From DG-33 sp964345105 (GTDB lineage Archaea > Hadarchaeota > Hadarchaeia > Hadarchaeales > Hadarchaeaceae), in the NCBI GenBank assembly GCA_964345105.1, contig CAYFPZ010000098.1, forward strand, positions 1 through 13,105: 13,105 nt of DNA. Reading direction: 5' to 3'. The notes below the pieces were generated by a model. It ran no database searches. It had not been told where the DNA came from and saw only the letters and a program-made list of their open reading frames with translations. Of this stretch, positions 6,860 through 13,105 are shown one piece after another (the first letter of the stretch is position 1; each line of letters opens with the position of its first letter). Position numbers and translations under genes: made by a program.

Positions 6860-6901
6860 ATGCCAAAGCGCAAAAAGTCGAAGAAAAAGAAACGCTGCTA
6901 G
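6860..6901 (+). CDS. Possible tiny lysine/arginine-rich peptide, MPKRKKSKKKKRC (unknown function)
   Basis: A 13-codon frame with unusually complete expression signals: AAAGGTGA (6847-6854) gives a strong Shine-Dalgarno sequence 5 bases before the ATG, and an AT-rich TATA-like element lies at the window's usual promoter spacing. The product would have nine basic residues of 13, one serine and a C-terminal cysteine, as expected for an RNA- or ribosome-binding peptide. Its stop codon overlaps that of ileS through CTAG (6898-6901), the same convergent arrangement as rfcS/topA. I recognise no family; it is shorter than and unlike archaeal ribosomal protein eL41. The main alternative is that the lysine codons are merely the complement of a T-rich terminator for ileS. 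The two are not exclusive, and I cannot decide from one genome. Confidence 0.35.
   Translation: MPKRKKSKKKKRC
6865..6895 (-). terminator. Possible T-rich terminator of ileS
   Basis: Immediately after the ileS stop, the minus strand reads through pyrimidine-rich sequence with T runs such as TTTCTTTTTCTT and CTTTTTG. Archaeal RNA polymerase can terminate at such tracts. It is the exact complement of the possible tiny lysine-rich ORF, so it is the competing explanation for that ORF's composition. Confidence 0.35.
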
Positions 6902-9900
6902 GTAGATGGGCGCTTCACGAGTAGTTTGAAACGGTCTCCATCTACGTTCCATTCTTTGATGTAGCCTGGTTCTTTGACCTCACTTGCGCGACAGATGCGA
7001 AGGTTTCGCGCCCGCACCTCCCGCGAGATGTAACTTTGCTGAGTAGCGAGAAGCGTGATATACTTATCCTCCTCCGTGCCCACCGCTACGTCGACCTGCT
7101 CCTCCATCGCGAGATCTAACTCCTTGCGCATCGTCTGCAGCCGTCGGACGAGCTCCCGCGCCAAGCACTCGGCCTGCAGCTCAGGAGTCATTCGAGTGTC
7201 AATCGCTATCTTGCCGAACTCCGTGGGGATTACGGCGAAATCTTCCGGTAGTCTCTCTTCAAAACCCAGCTCTTCGGATGAAACGCTGACTTTTTGTCCT
7301 TCGACTTGCAGCCCCACAAATCCATAACGTTGCTGCTCGGCGCGCAGACGAAAGGCATCCCTCCTCCGAAGCTCATCGATGACTAGCCGCGAGAGTTTTC
7401 CCAGTCTTTCCTGCAGGCGTTGCACATCAAGTTTACACATGAGGCGGAACTCGGCGTTCTGCTCATCAGGCCCGAGTAGGACTAACTCCTTGCAGTTCAA
7501 CTGACTCTGGAGTACGCCCCGAAGTCCTTGGAGGAGAGACTTAACTTCTCGCGAGGAAGCCCGGATTACAGCTTTGCTAACAGGCCACCGCAATTTCAGT
7601 CGCGCCTGCTGTCTAGCTGCCGCGCCCCCTTCAACAAATGTACGCACGATATTCATCCCTCTTTCGAGCTCAGCATCAATCGCTCGCTCATTGACAGATG
7701 GCCAAGAAAGCATGTGCACGCTCTCCGGTGCCCAAGTGTCTGCAGCCTTGACTAGGTCGCGGTACATCACTTCACTCACATGGGGCATGAGCGGCGCGAG
7801 CAGCCTGACCAAGTTGTGGAGGGATTGGTAGAGTACCACGTAGGCCGCTAGCTTCCTAGGGTCATCCCGTTCGATCCAAACGCGCTCGCGAACGAGTCGC
7901 ACGTACCACCGGCTGAGATCCTCGAGCACAAACGACGTAAGGATCCGAGCGGCGTGATGTAAGTCGAACTCTTGGAAAGCTTTCGTAGCATCACGCGTCA
8001 CGCTGTTGATACGGGAAATCATCCAAAAGTCCTCGAGCATGAAGTTTTCGCGTACCTTCTTTAGATCGATTTTTTTCGGGTCGAATTTGTCGAGCGCCAT
8101 GTAAGTGGTCGCGAACACGTGAACGTTCCAGAGCACATTCAGCATCCGCGCAACGACCTCTATCCCCTTCCAGCTGAACCGGAGGTCCTCCCATGGAGAG
8201 TTCGCTGACAGCATGTAGAAGCGCAATACGTCTGCTCCATATTTTTTGACGACCTCTTGGGGATCCACAACGTTCCCCAGCGACTTCGACATCTTCCGTC
8301 CATGTTCGTCGAGGGCGAACCCATGCATCAGCACGGCCTTGTAGGGCATCTCATCGAAGGCAACGACCGATACAACTTGTTGGCTATAGAACCACTTCGT
8401 CACTTGGTCCTCACCCTCTGTTATGAACTCGCTGGGCCAGAGCTGTTCAAAGCGTTCGCGCCGCTGGGGATAACCGAGGCTCGCCCAAGAAGCAATTCCT
8501 GAGTCGAACCACACGTCGAGCACATCTGGTACCCGTTTGGCATCAGCCCCGCATTGTGGGCAGCGTAACGTGATTAGATCGACATCGGGGCGGTGCAGGT
8601 CGATTTCGCCGATTGATATTTTCGCCGCGTTCTTCAGCTCCTCCACGCTGCCGATTACAATTGTCTCATTACATTGTTGACATACCCAAATTGGGAGAGG
8701 AATGCCCCAGTAGCGCTGACGGGAGATGCACCAGTCCCCCACCGACTCAACTCCGTTCACGTAGCGCATCGCGACCCAGTCCGGCACCCATCGCACGCGC
8801 TCGACATTTTTCTCAAGAATTTTTGGTTTGATTTGTGAAACGCGCAGGAACCACTGGTCGGTCGCGCGAAAGAGGAGAGGAGTCTGACAGCGCCAGCAGT
8901 GGGGGTAAGCATGAGTGATGACTCCGTGCTTCATAAGCACACCATTCCGGCGGAGGTCATCGAGAATCACTCGGTCAGCTTCCTTCACGAAAATTCCTTT
9001 GTATTTTCCAGCGTCTTGGGTAAACTTTCCGTCGGGACCAACAGGACTGAACACCGGCAGGCCGTAGTGCACCCCACTCACGAAGTCCTCTTCTCCATGC
9101 CCCGGAGCGGTGTGGACGCAGCCCGTGCCTTCATCAAGCGTCACGTACTCGCCGCAGATCACCCGGTGGTGCCGCACATACTCTTTCTGCTTCGGCACCT
9201 CCTGGAGCAGCGGGTGCTCGTAGTGCAACCCCTTGAGCTCCTTCCCCCTCATCGAGCTGAGCACTTGGTACTCTTTGATTTCGAGTTCTTTCATGACTTT
9301 CTCGACGAGGGCCTCTGCTAAGATGTAAACCTCGTTGCCAACAGCGACTTTCGCGTAAACGTATTCAGGGTGCACGCAAACCGCCATGTCAGCGGGCAAA
9401 GTCCAAGGCGTAGTGGTCCAGATTAGCAAGTATTCGTTGGGTCGGTCCTGGAGCTTGAAGCGAGCGAAGAGCGAGGGGTCTCGAACGTCGTAATATTCTC
9501 CCCGAATTTCATGCTCTGCCAGCGCCGTCTCACAGCGAGGGCACCAGTGAATCACCCGCAGGTCTTTCCGCATGAGACCACGTTTATGGGCGCGCCTCAG
9601 GGTCCACCAAGCCGACTCGATGTAATCGTTGGTGAAGGTGACGTAAGGGTTGTCCCAGTCCATCCACACACCCAAGCGCTTGAATTGCTCGGTCATCAGC
9701 GAGATGTGGTCGAGGGCCCACTGCTTGCACTGCTGGATGAATTTTTCAACTCCCACCCGCTGCTCGATTTCCTTTTTGGTTTTGATGCCAAGCTTCTCCT
9801 CAACTTTGACTTCGATTGGCAACCCGTGGCAGTCCCATCCTGGTTGACGGAGCACGTTGAAGCCGCTCATACTCATGTAGCGCAAGACGGCGTCCTTGAT

Positions 9901-10089
9901 TATCTTGTTCCAGGCGGTTCCCAGATGAATGGCCCCGCTCGCGTAGGGTGGGCCGTCGAGGAAGTACCAAGGCTTGGCAGCCGAGCGGAGCTGCTTCACC
10001 TTTTCATAGATATCGTTTGCCTGCCACCACGCTTGAATCTCCGGCTCGGATTTGCACGCATCGTAAGCCTTTACAGCAGGTTGAATCAT
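6898..10089 (-). CDS. ileS: Isoleucyl-tRNA synthetase (archaeal/eukaryal type)
   Basis: A complete 1063-residue class Ia synthetase that charges tRNA-Ile with isoleucine. The Rossmann catalytic core carries the HIGH motif as HLGT (55-58, within PPYASGAIHLGT), GWDCHGLPIE (84-93) and the KMSKS loop KMSKSLGN (599-606). The CP1 editing domain, which removes mischarged valine, is seen from about 200 to 400, with the threonine-rich TTTPWTLPAD (225-234) and GTGCVHTAPGHGEEDF (321-336). Cysteine pairs suggest structural zinc sites: 183/186, 398/401, 470/473 and 510/513. DVWFDSG (525-531) precedes KMSKS. The C-terminal part (from about 640) is the helical anticodon-binding domain plus an archaeal-type tail. 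The ATG start lacks a strong ribosome binding site (only AGGG about 8 bases upstream). It stands alone between the MscS-like gene and the HMG-CoA reductase gene. Confidence 0.97.
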   Translation of the reverse strand: MIQPAVKAYDACKSEPEIQAWWQANDIYEKVKQLRSAAKPWYFLDGPPYASGAIHLGTAWNKIIKDAVLRYMSMSGFNVLRQPGWDCHGLPIEVKVEEKLGIKTKKEIEQRVGVEKFIQQCKQWALDHISLMTEQFKRLGVWMDWDNPYVTFTNDYIESAWWTLRRAHKRGLMRKDLRVIHWCPRCETALAEHEIRGEYYDVRDPSLFARFKLQDRPNEYLLIWTTTPWTLPADMAVCVHPEYVYAKVAVGNEVYILAEALVEKVMKELEIKEYQVLSSMRGKELKGLHYEHPLLQEVPKQKEYVRHHRVICGEYVTLDEGTGCVHTAPGHGEEDFVSGVHYGLPVFSPVGPDGKFTQDAGKYKGIFVKEADRVILDDLRRNGVLMKHGVITHAYPHCWRCQTPLLFRATDQWFLRVSQIKPKILEKNVERVRWVPDWVAMRYVNGVESVGDWCISRQRYWGIPLPIWVCQQCNETIVIGSVEELKNAAKISIGEIDLHRPDVDLITLRCPQCGADAKRVPDVLDVWFDSGIASWASLGYPQRRERFEQLWPSEFITEGEDQVTKWFYSQQVVSVVAFDEMPYKAVLMHGFALDEHGRKMSKSLGNVVDPQEVVKKYGADVLRFYMLSANSPWEDLRFSWKGIEVVARMLNVLWNVHVFATTYMALDKFDPKKIDLKKVRENFMLEDFWMISRINSVTRDATKAFQEFDLHHAARILTSFVLEDLSRWYVRLVRERVWIERDDPRKLAAYVVLYQSLHNLVRLLAPLMPHVSEVMYRDLVKAADTWAPESVHMLSWPSVNERAIDAELERGMNIVRTFVEGGAAARQQARLKLRWPVSKAVIRASSREVKSLLQGLRGVLQSQLNCKELVLLGPDEQNAEFRLMCKLDVQRLQERLGKLSRLVIDELRRRDAFRLRAEQQRYGFVGLQVEGQKVSVSSEELGFEERLPEDFAVIPTEFGKIAIDTRMTPELQAECLARELVRRLQTMRKELDLAMEEQVDVAVGTEEDKYITLLATQQSYISREVRARNLRICRASEVKEPGYIKEWNVDGDRFKLLVKRPST

Positions 10090-10111
10090 TTTGAAACCCT
10101 TAACCTAGTTT

Positions 10112-10130
10112 GGGTTTAACCCTAAAAATA
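10112..10130 (-). promoter_or_regulatory. ileS promoter: TATA-like box and adjoining palindrome
   Basis: Minus-strand TATTTTTAGG (10130-10121) gives a TATA-like box centred 36 bases before the ileS ATG. It abuts the inverted repeat GGGTT-t-AACCC (plus-strand 10112-10122), located between the box and the predicted transcription start, where a repressor could block initiation. A further copy of the half-site, AAACCC (10094-10099), lies just before the start codon. Confidence 0.35.
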
Positions 10131-10167
10131 TCGTGGGCGGTAATGTAAACTTATTTGACATGAACCA

Positions 10168-10668
10168 TTATCGACGAGTTTTGAATTTTTGACTTCGAGG
10201 AGTTCCAAGAATCAAATAGGGACGTTCACGAAAGCTCTTATTCGGGATTATCATCAATTTTCCATCGTCTGTGGCCATCTTAGTTGAAGTGAGGGATATC
10301 TGAACTATCTTCCCTTTCGTGCCGTCGATCTTAATCTTCATACCGACTTGTACTTGCTTATCGAAAATGAGGCTTACTCCAGCTATAGCATTCGAGAGCC
10401 ACACGGTCATAAATGCAAATCCAAAAATCACACCTATGATCCCAAGTGCAGCAGCTAAACTTACTATCAAGGATAAAACTCCCCAGATGTATAGAAGGCT
10501 TAAACAAAAAAGTAGAAATACGATGCCATAAAAAATGTCCGCCAATTTCTGGTATCCTCTGAGCCTTTTGAGTTTGCCAGCGATAATCGCGCGAAGAATG
10601 TAAATGGTAGCAATAAACGCGAACAATGCTATTAAGGTGTTAATGGAGTTGTTGATCCAAATCTCCAA
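10168..10668 (-). CDS. Short MscS-family mechanosensitive channel-like membrane protein lacking the C-terminal domain
   Basis: A membrane protein of 166 residues with the MscS core. TM1 is about 9-30, TM2 about 44-63, and the pore-lining helix about 64-102 carries the small-residue pattern SLAAALGIIGVIFGFAF followed by NAIAGVSLIF. Next comes the beta domain (about 103-145) with VQVGMKIKIDGTKGKIVQI, a DG and the IPNK signature. MscS proteins open under membrane tension to release solutes. Here the chain stops about 20 residues after IPNK, so the C-terminal alpha/beta vestibule domain of E. coli MscS (286 residues) is absent; nothing resembling it is left downstream. The start is uncertain: TTG 10668 has GGTG (10678-10675) 6 bases ahead and a TATA-like box at the right distance, while GTG 10683 would add five residues. 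The gene is clearly more AT-rich than its neighbours (two sampled 60-base lines are 33-43 percent G+C), hinting at a different history. Confidence 0.85.
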   Translation of the reverse strand: MEIWINNSINTLIALFAFIATIYILRAIIAGKLKRLRGYQKLADIFYGIVFLLFCLSLLYIWGVLSLIVSLAAALGIIGVIFGFAFMTVWLSNAIAGVSLIFDKQVQVGMKIKIDGTKGKIVQISLTSTKMATDDGKLMIIPNKSFRERPYLILGTPRSQKFKTRR

Positions 10669-10700
10669 CGTCTCCACCAACACTATTATATCAAAGATAA

Positions 10701-10712
10701 ACTTTTTAAAAG
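10701..10712 (-). promoter_or_regulatory. TATA-like box for the MscS-like gene
   Basis: Minus-strand CTTTTAAAAAGT is centred about 38 bases before the TTG start at 10668. It lies in the 149-base region between two divergent genes, which also carries one CTCGAG palindrome (10729-10734) and the regulator gene's promoter. Confidence 0.4.
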
Positions 10713-10770
10713 AATCAGATACTCACAGCTCGAGTCAATAAAATTAACGGTGTTACTGTGGGGGGCTAAC

Positions 10771-10780
10771 ATTTTTATTT
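10771..10780 (+). promoter_or_regulatory. TATA-like box for the BlaI-like regulator and rfcS
   Basis: ATTTTTATTT is centred about 42 bases before the preferred TTG start at 10818 and 30 bases before TTG 10806. It is the only AT-rich element in reasonable position, and would drive the regulator and rfcS together. Confidence 0.35.
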
Positions 10781-10817
10781 CAGCAAGTTAATCTTCGTTT
10801 GATTTTTGGTGGTTGAT

Positions 10818-11189
10818 TTGTTCGGCTGGACTGAGTACAAACCGAGCAGAAAGGGAACGCGAACCGTCTTGAGCCCGCTTGAATCAGAGGTTATGACAAT
10901 CATGTGGCGGGAAAAACGCGCGACCGCCCGAACCGTTCACACCCTCTTGAAAATCAAACACTCGGTTAATCGCTCGAGAATCAACGCAATCATGAACTCG
11001 CTCTGCAAACGCGGCCTGCTGAAGTCGAGCGTGTGCAAAGGACGGGGCGGCCTGAGGTACGTTTATAAAGTTAAGATTTCCCGCAGGAAGTTCGAGCGAG
11101 GGGTAGTCGACAAAGTGCTCGATAGCTTGCTCGAATCATACGAAAAAACCTCGAAGAAACTAATGCGGGAGAAGCTGAGGCGGGCGTAG
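10818..11189 (+). CDS. BlaI/MecI/CopY-family winged-helix transcriptional regulator
   Basis: A 123-residue protein with one winged helix-turn-helix domain (about 18-86): LSPLESEVMTIMW opens the domain, ATARTVHTLL is the second helix, SRINAIMNSLCKRGLL the recognition helix and the start of the wing, and RYVYKV the wing strand, the pattern of BlaI/MecI penicillinase repressors. A basic helical tail (about 95-123, ending KLMREKLRRA) could serve in dimerisation. Bacterial members repress beta-lactamase or copper genes; archaeal homologues have no settled role, so the target is unknown. TTG 10818 is preferred because GGTG (10808-10811) lies 6 bases ahead; TTG 10806 would add four residues. The stop codon directly abuts the rfcS ATG with no gap, so the two are almost certainly co-transcribed. 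The most economical guess is that it controls its own operon or the divergent MscS-like gene. Confidence 0.85.
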   Translation: MFGWTEYKPSRKGTRTVLSPLESEVMTIMWREKRATARTVHTLLKIKHSVNRSRINAIMNSLCKRGLLKSSVCKGRGGLRYVYKVKISRRKFERGVVDKVLDSLLESYEKTSKKLMREKLRRA

Positions 11190-12158
11190 ATGGTTGAAGT
11201 AGAGGAGATATGGGTCGAGAAATATCGCCCCCAAAAGCTCAAGGAAATTGTGGGACAGCAGGAAGTAGTGAACAGGCTTCAAATGTTCGTCGAAAAAAAA
11301 TCTTTGCCACATCTTTTGTTTGCTGGCCCACCAGGCGTCGGCAAGACTTGCGCGGCGCTCTGCATAGCACATGAAATCTTTGGCGATGGTTGGCGGCCAA
11401 ATTTGCTGGATTTGAATGCTAGCGACGAACGTGGGATAGACGTGATCCGAACCAAGGTCAAAGACTACGCTCGAACACGGCCCATCGGCGATTTTCCATA
11501 CAAGATAATTTACCTCGACGAGAGCGACGCCTTAACATCGGACGCCCAGCACGCATTGCGGCGAACAATGGAGATGTACACCCACACCTGTCGATTTATC
11601 TTAGCTTGCAATTACTCGAGCCGCATCATCGAGCCCATCCAATCGCGCTGCGCCATATTTCGCTTCAGGCGCCTTTCGGGAAATGAAATCACCCAAATGC
11701 TCAAGCGCATAGCTCGCGGCGAAAAACTCACTTTAACCGATAACGCTGTCAAGGCAATAATCAACATCAGCGAGGGCGACATGCGACGGGCGATCAACGT
11801 GCTCCAAGCTGCAGCCGCGTTGAAGCGGAAGGTGGACGAAAAGACCATCTACGAGGTGAGTGCTGCGGCGCACCCGAAGGAGGTCCGGCAGATGCTTGAA
11901 CTCGCGATTGGAGGAAAATTCGAGGAAGCGCGGAACAAACTCTACGAATTGCTCATCGGCCAGGGGCTGGCGGGCGAGGACATTCTGCAGCAGGTCCACC
12001 GCGAAGTCTTTAACCTCGACCTGCCCGAGCGCGCGAAGATTGAACTCATCGACAAAGTGGGCGAGTTCGATTTCAGACTCATCGAGGGAGCGAACGAGCG
12101 GATTCAGCTCGAGGCGATGCTCGCGCACTTCGGTTTGGTCGGGAAGTCAAAATCCTAG
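11190..12158 (+). CDS. rfcS: Replication factor C small subunit (clamp loader)
   Basis: A complete 322-residue AAA+ clamp-loader subunit, the usual size, which with RFC large subunit opens and loads the PCNA sliding clamp at primer ends. It starts with the family signature EIWVEKYRPQKLKEIVGQ (6-23), then Walker A GPPGVGKT (46-53), the NASDERGIDVIR segment (76-87), Walker B IIYLDESD (106-113), sensor 1 with ACNYSSRI (139-146), the SRC arginine-finger motif (152-154), sensor 2 GDMRRAIN (196-203) and the C-terminal collar helices. Walker B has Ser in place of the common Ala (DESD for DEAD), a conservative change. There is no intein, although some archaeal rfcS genes carry them. The gene follows the regulator with zero spacing; its stop shares CTAG with the convergent topoisomerase gene. 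The large subunit gene, often next door in other archaea, is not in the window. Confidence 0.97.
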   Translation: MVEVEEIWVEKYRPQKLKEIVGQQEVVNRLQMFVEKKSLPHLLFAGPPGVGKTCAALCIAHEIFGDGWRPNLLDLNASDERGIDVIRTKVKDYARTRPIGDFPYKIIYLDESDALTSDAQHALRRTMEMYTHTCRFILACNYSSRIIEPIQSRCAIFRFRRLSGNEITQMLKRIARGEKLTLTDNAVKAIINISEGDMRRAINVLQAAAALKRKVDEKTIYEVSAAAHPKEVRQMLELAIGGKFEEARNKLYELLIGQGLAGEDILQQVHREVFNLDLPERAKIELIDKVGEFDFRLIEGANERIQLEAMLAHFGLVGKSKS

Positions 12159-13105
12159 CTACTTGACTCTGATTTCGCCCGTTTATTTTTGCCCCACTTC
12201 ACTTTGCTCGGGCACTTCGGGTCAATGCACATCCGGTAGGGCCTCGCCCCCACGCGGTTTATCTGAATCATCGGGGCCCCGCACTGTTTGCAGGTTTTTC
12301 CGAGCGAGATAATCATTCCGGCTTGGGGTAGGGGAAAAGAGTTCTTGCACTGCGGGTAGTTTGAACACCCGACAAAACGCTTGTGGGTGGCACGCGAAAC
12401 AATTATTTTCAAATCTCCACCACACCTCGCACACTTCCCCACGATGCGCTGTTTCTGGCGGGTGATGCGGTAGGCCTCGCCCAGCTGCTTGCCTATCTCG
12501 AGCTGATGAGTTCTAAATTTTCCCAGGAGTTTGTCGAGTTCATTCCTCGCTTTTTCGATGATTTCATCTTTGCTACGCTTACCCTCCTGGATCGCATCCA
12601 TCTCACGCTCGAACTGCGCGGTCAGCTCCTCGCTCACGATTTCTGGGCAGTGCTTGAGGAGGGCGTCGATGACCTCCATACCCAAGTCGGTGACGGTGAT
12701 CTGGTCGCCGAAGATGTAGCCCCGCGTGTAGATGTTCTGCAGGATGGGTGCCCTGGTACCCTTTGTCCCAATTCCAAGCTGTTCCATCTCCTTGATGATT
12801 GAGGAGGGATTGTAGCGGGACGGGGGCTGGGTCTCCTTCTCCTCGAATTTCACCTCTTTCACCGCGAGCTCTTGCCCCTCGCTGAGCTGCGGCAGGATTA
12901 TCTCCTCGGTGGCCCCGTAGCGGCCGTAGTAGGCGAGCCACCCTTCCTCGAGCACCCGTCGCCCCCTCAGGAAGAAAGGTTGCCCTCCCACATCCAAATC
13001 GACCCGGATGCTCTCAGCGAGCGCCGGCTTTCCGAAGACCGAGAAGAATCGCCTGACGATTAAGTCATACAGCTTCTGCTGGGGTCCCGTGAGCTTCTCG
13101 GGTTT
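12155..13105 (-). CDS. topA: Type IA DNA topoisomerase, C-terminal part (5' end outside window)
   Basis: The frame is open from the window edge to the stop, giving the last 316 residues; the TTG at 12997 is internal. Residues 10-60 of the fragment (QKLYDLIVRRFFSVF to EEGWLAYYG, quoted by ends) and SRYNPSSIIKEMEQLGIGTK with TRAPILQNIYTRGYI (97-131) are the conserved core just before the C-terminal domain of type IA topoisomerases, archaeal TopA/topo III group. Two Cys4 zinc ribbons follow: C225, C228, C247, C253 and C272, C275, C293, C298. The tail is basic and serine-rich. These enzymes cut one strand through a 5'-phosphotyrosine and relax negative supercoils or decatenate single-stranded joints; the catalytic Tyr and TOPRIM domain should lie outside the window. 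Reverse gyrase is not excluded formally, but its C terminus would not normally bear these two ribbons. The gene is convergent with rfcS, overlapping by four bases. Confidence 0.93.
   Translation of the reverse strand, partial: KPEKLTGPQQKLYDLIVRRFFSVFGKPALAESIRVDLDVGGQPFFLRGRRVLEEGWLAYYGRYGATEEIILPQLSEGQELAVKEVKFEEKETQPPSRYNPSSIIKEMEQLGIGTKGTRAPILQNIYTRGYIFGDQITVTDLGMEVIDALLKHCPEIVSEELTAQFEREMDAIQEGKRSKDEIIEKARNELDKLLGKFRTHQLEIGKQLGEAYRITRQKQRIVGKCARCGGDLKIIVSRATHKRFVGCSNYPQCKNSFPLPQAGMIISLGKTCKQCGAPMIQINRVGARPYRMCIDPKCPSKVKWGKNKRAKSESSS

Noticed and set aside
9511..10119. A 202-codon plus-strand frame opposite the 5' end of ileS
   Set aside because: It mirrors the ileS catalytic core, has leucine/valine/proline-rich low-information content, and would start inside ileS without promoter signals.
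2178..12158. Inteins in radA or rfcS, which are common insertion sites in archaea
   Set aside because: The Walker A regions of both proteins are continuous and both proteins have their ordinary lengths.
1..13105. tRNA/rRNA genes, CRISPR arrays, insertion sequences or attachment sites
   Set aside because: I saw no spaced direct repeats, transposase-like frames or cloverleaf arrangement; the intergenic regions are short and occupied by promoters and terminators.

Overview
The window is a stretch of archaeal chromosome of mid-50s percent G+C by eye. The gene content is almost entirely archaeal housekeeping: a Cdc48-type AAA+ ATPase, RadA, a multi-OB-fold RPA, the small clamp-loader subunit RfcS, an archaeal/eukaryal-type isoleucyl-tRNA synthetase, HMG-CoA reductase for archaeal lipids, and a type IA topoisomerase. 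Promoters look archaeal (TATA boxes about 34-37 bases before the start codon, hence short leaders), Shine-Dalgarno-like GGTG/GGAGG sequences are present, and TTG/GTG starts are common. A single long RPA polypeptide points to a euryarchaeal-type lineage; I cannot name the phylum from this sequence alone.

Layout, left to right. (1) 1-330: the 3' end of a cdc48 gene, followed by a small PRC-barrel gene (374-664), both on the plus strand. (2) 677-1363, minus: a calcineurin-like phosphoesterase, convergent with the PRC gene. (3) 5221-1475, minus: a compact three-gene block RPA > RadA > HAD phosphatase (probable phosphoglycolate phosphatase), with one recognisable promoter ahead of RPA. (4) 5359-6630, minus: a class II HMG-CoA reductase with its own promoter. 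(5) 6631-6897: a short intergenic region that carries a possible 13-codon lysine-rich gene on the plus strand, ending head-on in the stop codon of ileS. (6) 6898-10089, minus: ileS. (7) 10168-10668, minus: a short, AT-rich MscS-like channel protein. (8) 10818-12158, plus: a BlaI/MecI-family winged-helix regulator directly abutting rfcS. (9) 12155-13105, minus: the 3' part of a type IA topoisomerase gene, convergent with rfcS and sharing its stop codon through a CTAG tetranucleotide.

Functionally the window is dominated by DNA replication, recombination and repair (RPA, RadA, RfcS, topoisomerase). The most interesting grouping is RPA-RadA-phosphoglycolate phosphatase, which would join single-strand protection, strand exchange and detoxification of a by-product of oxidised DNA ends. 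Other points of interest are the possible tiny basic peptide gene, the bacterial-type (class II) HMG-CoA reductase, a BlaI-like regulator translationally close-coupled to the clamp loader, a truncated MscS protein of differing base composition, a recurrent TTGGTGG sequence just before start codons, and an apparent excess of the palindrome CTCGAG. I saw no RNA genes, CRISPR arrays, insertion sequences or inteins. No gene-free stretch exceeds 300 bases.
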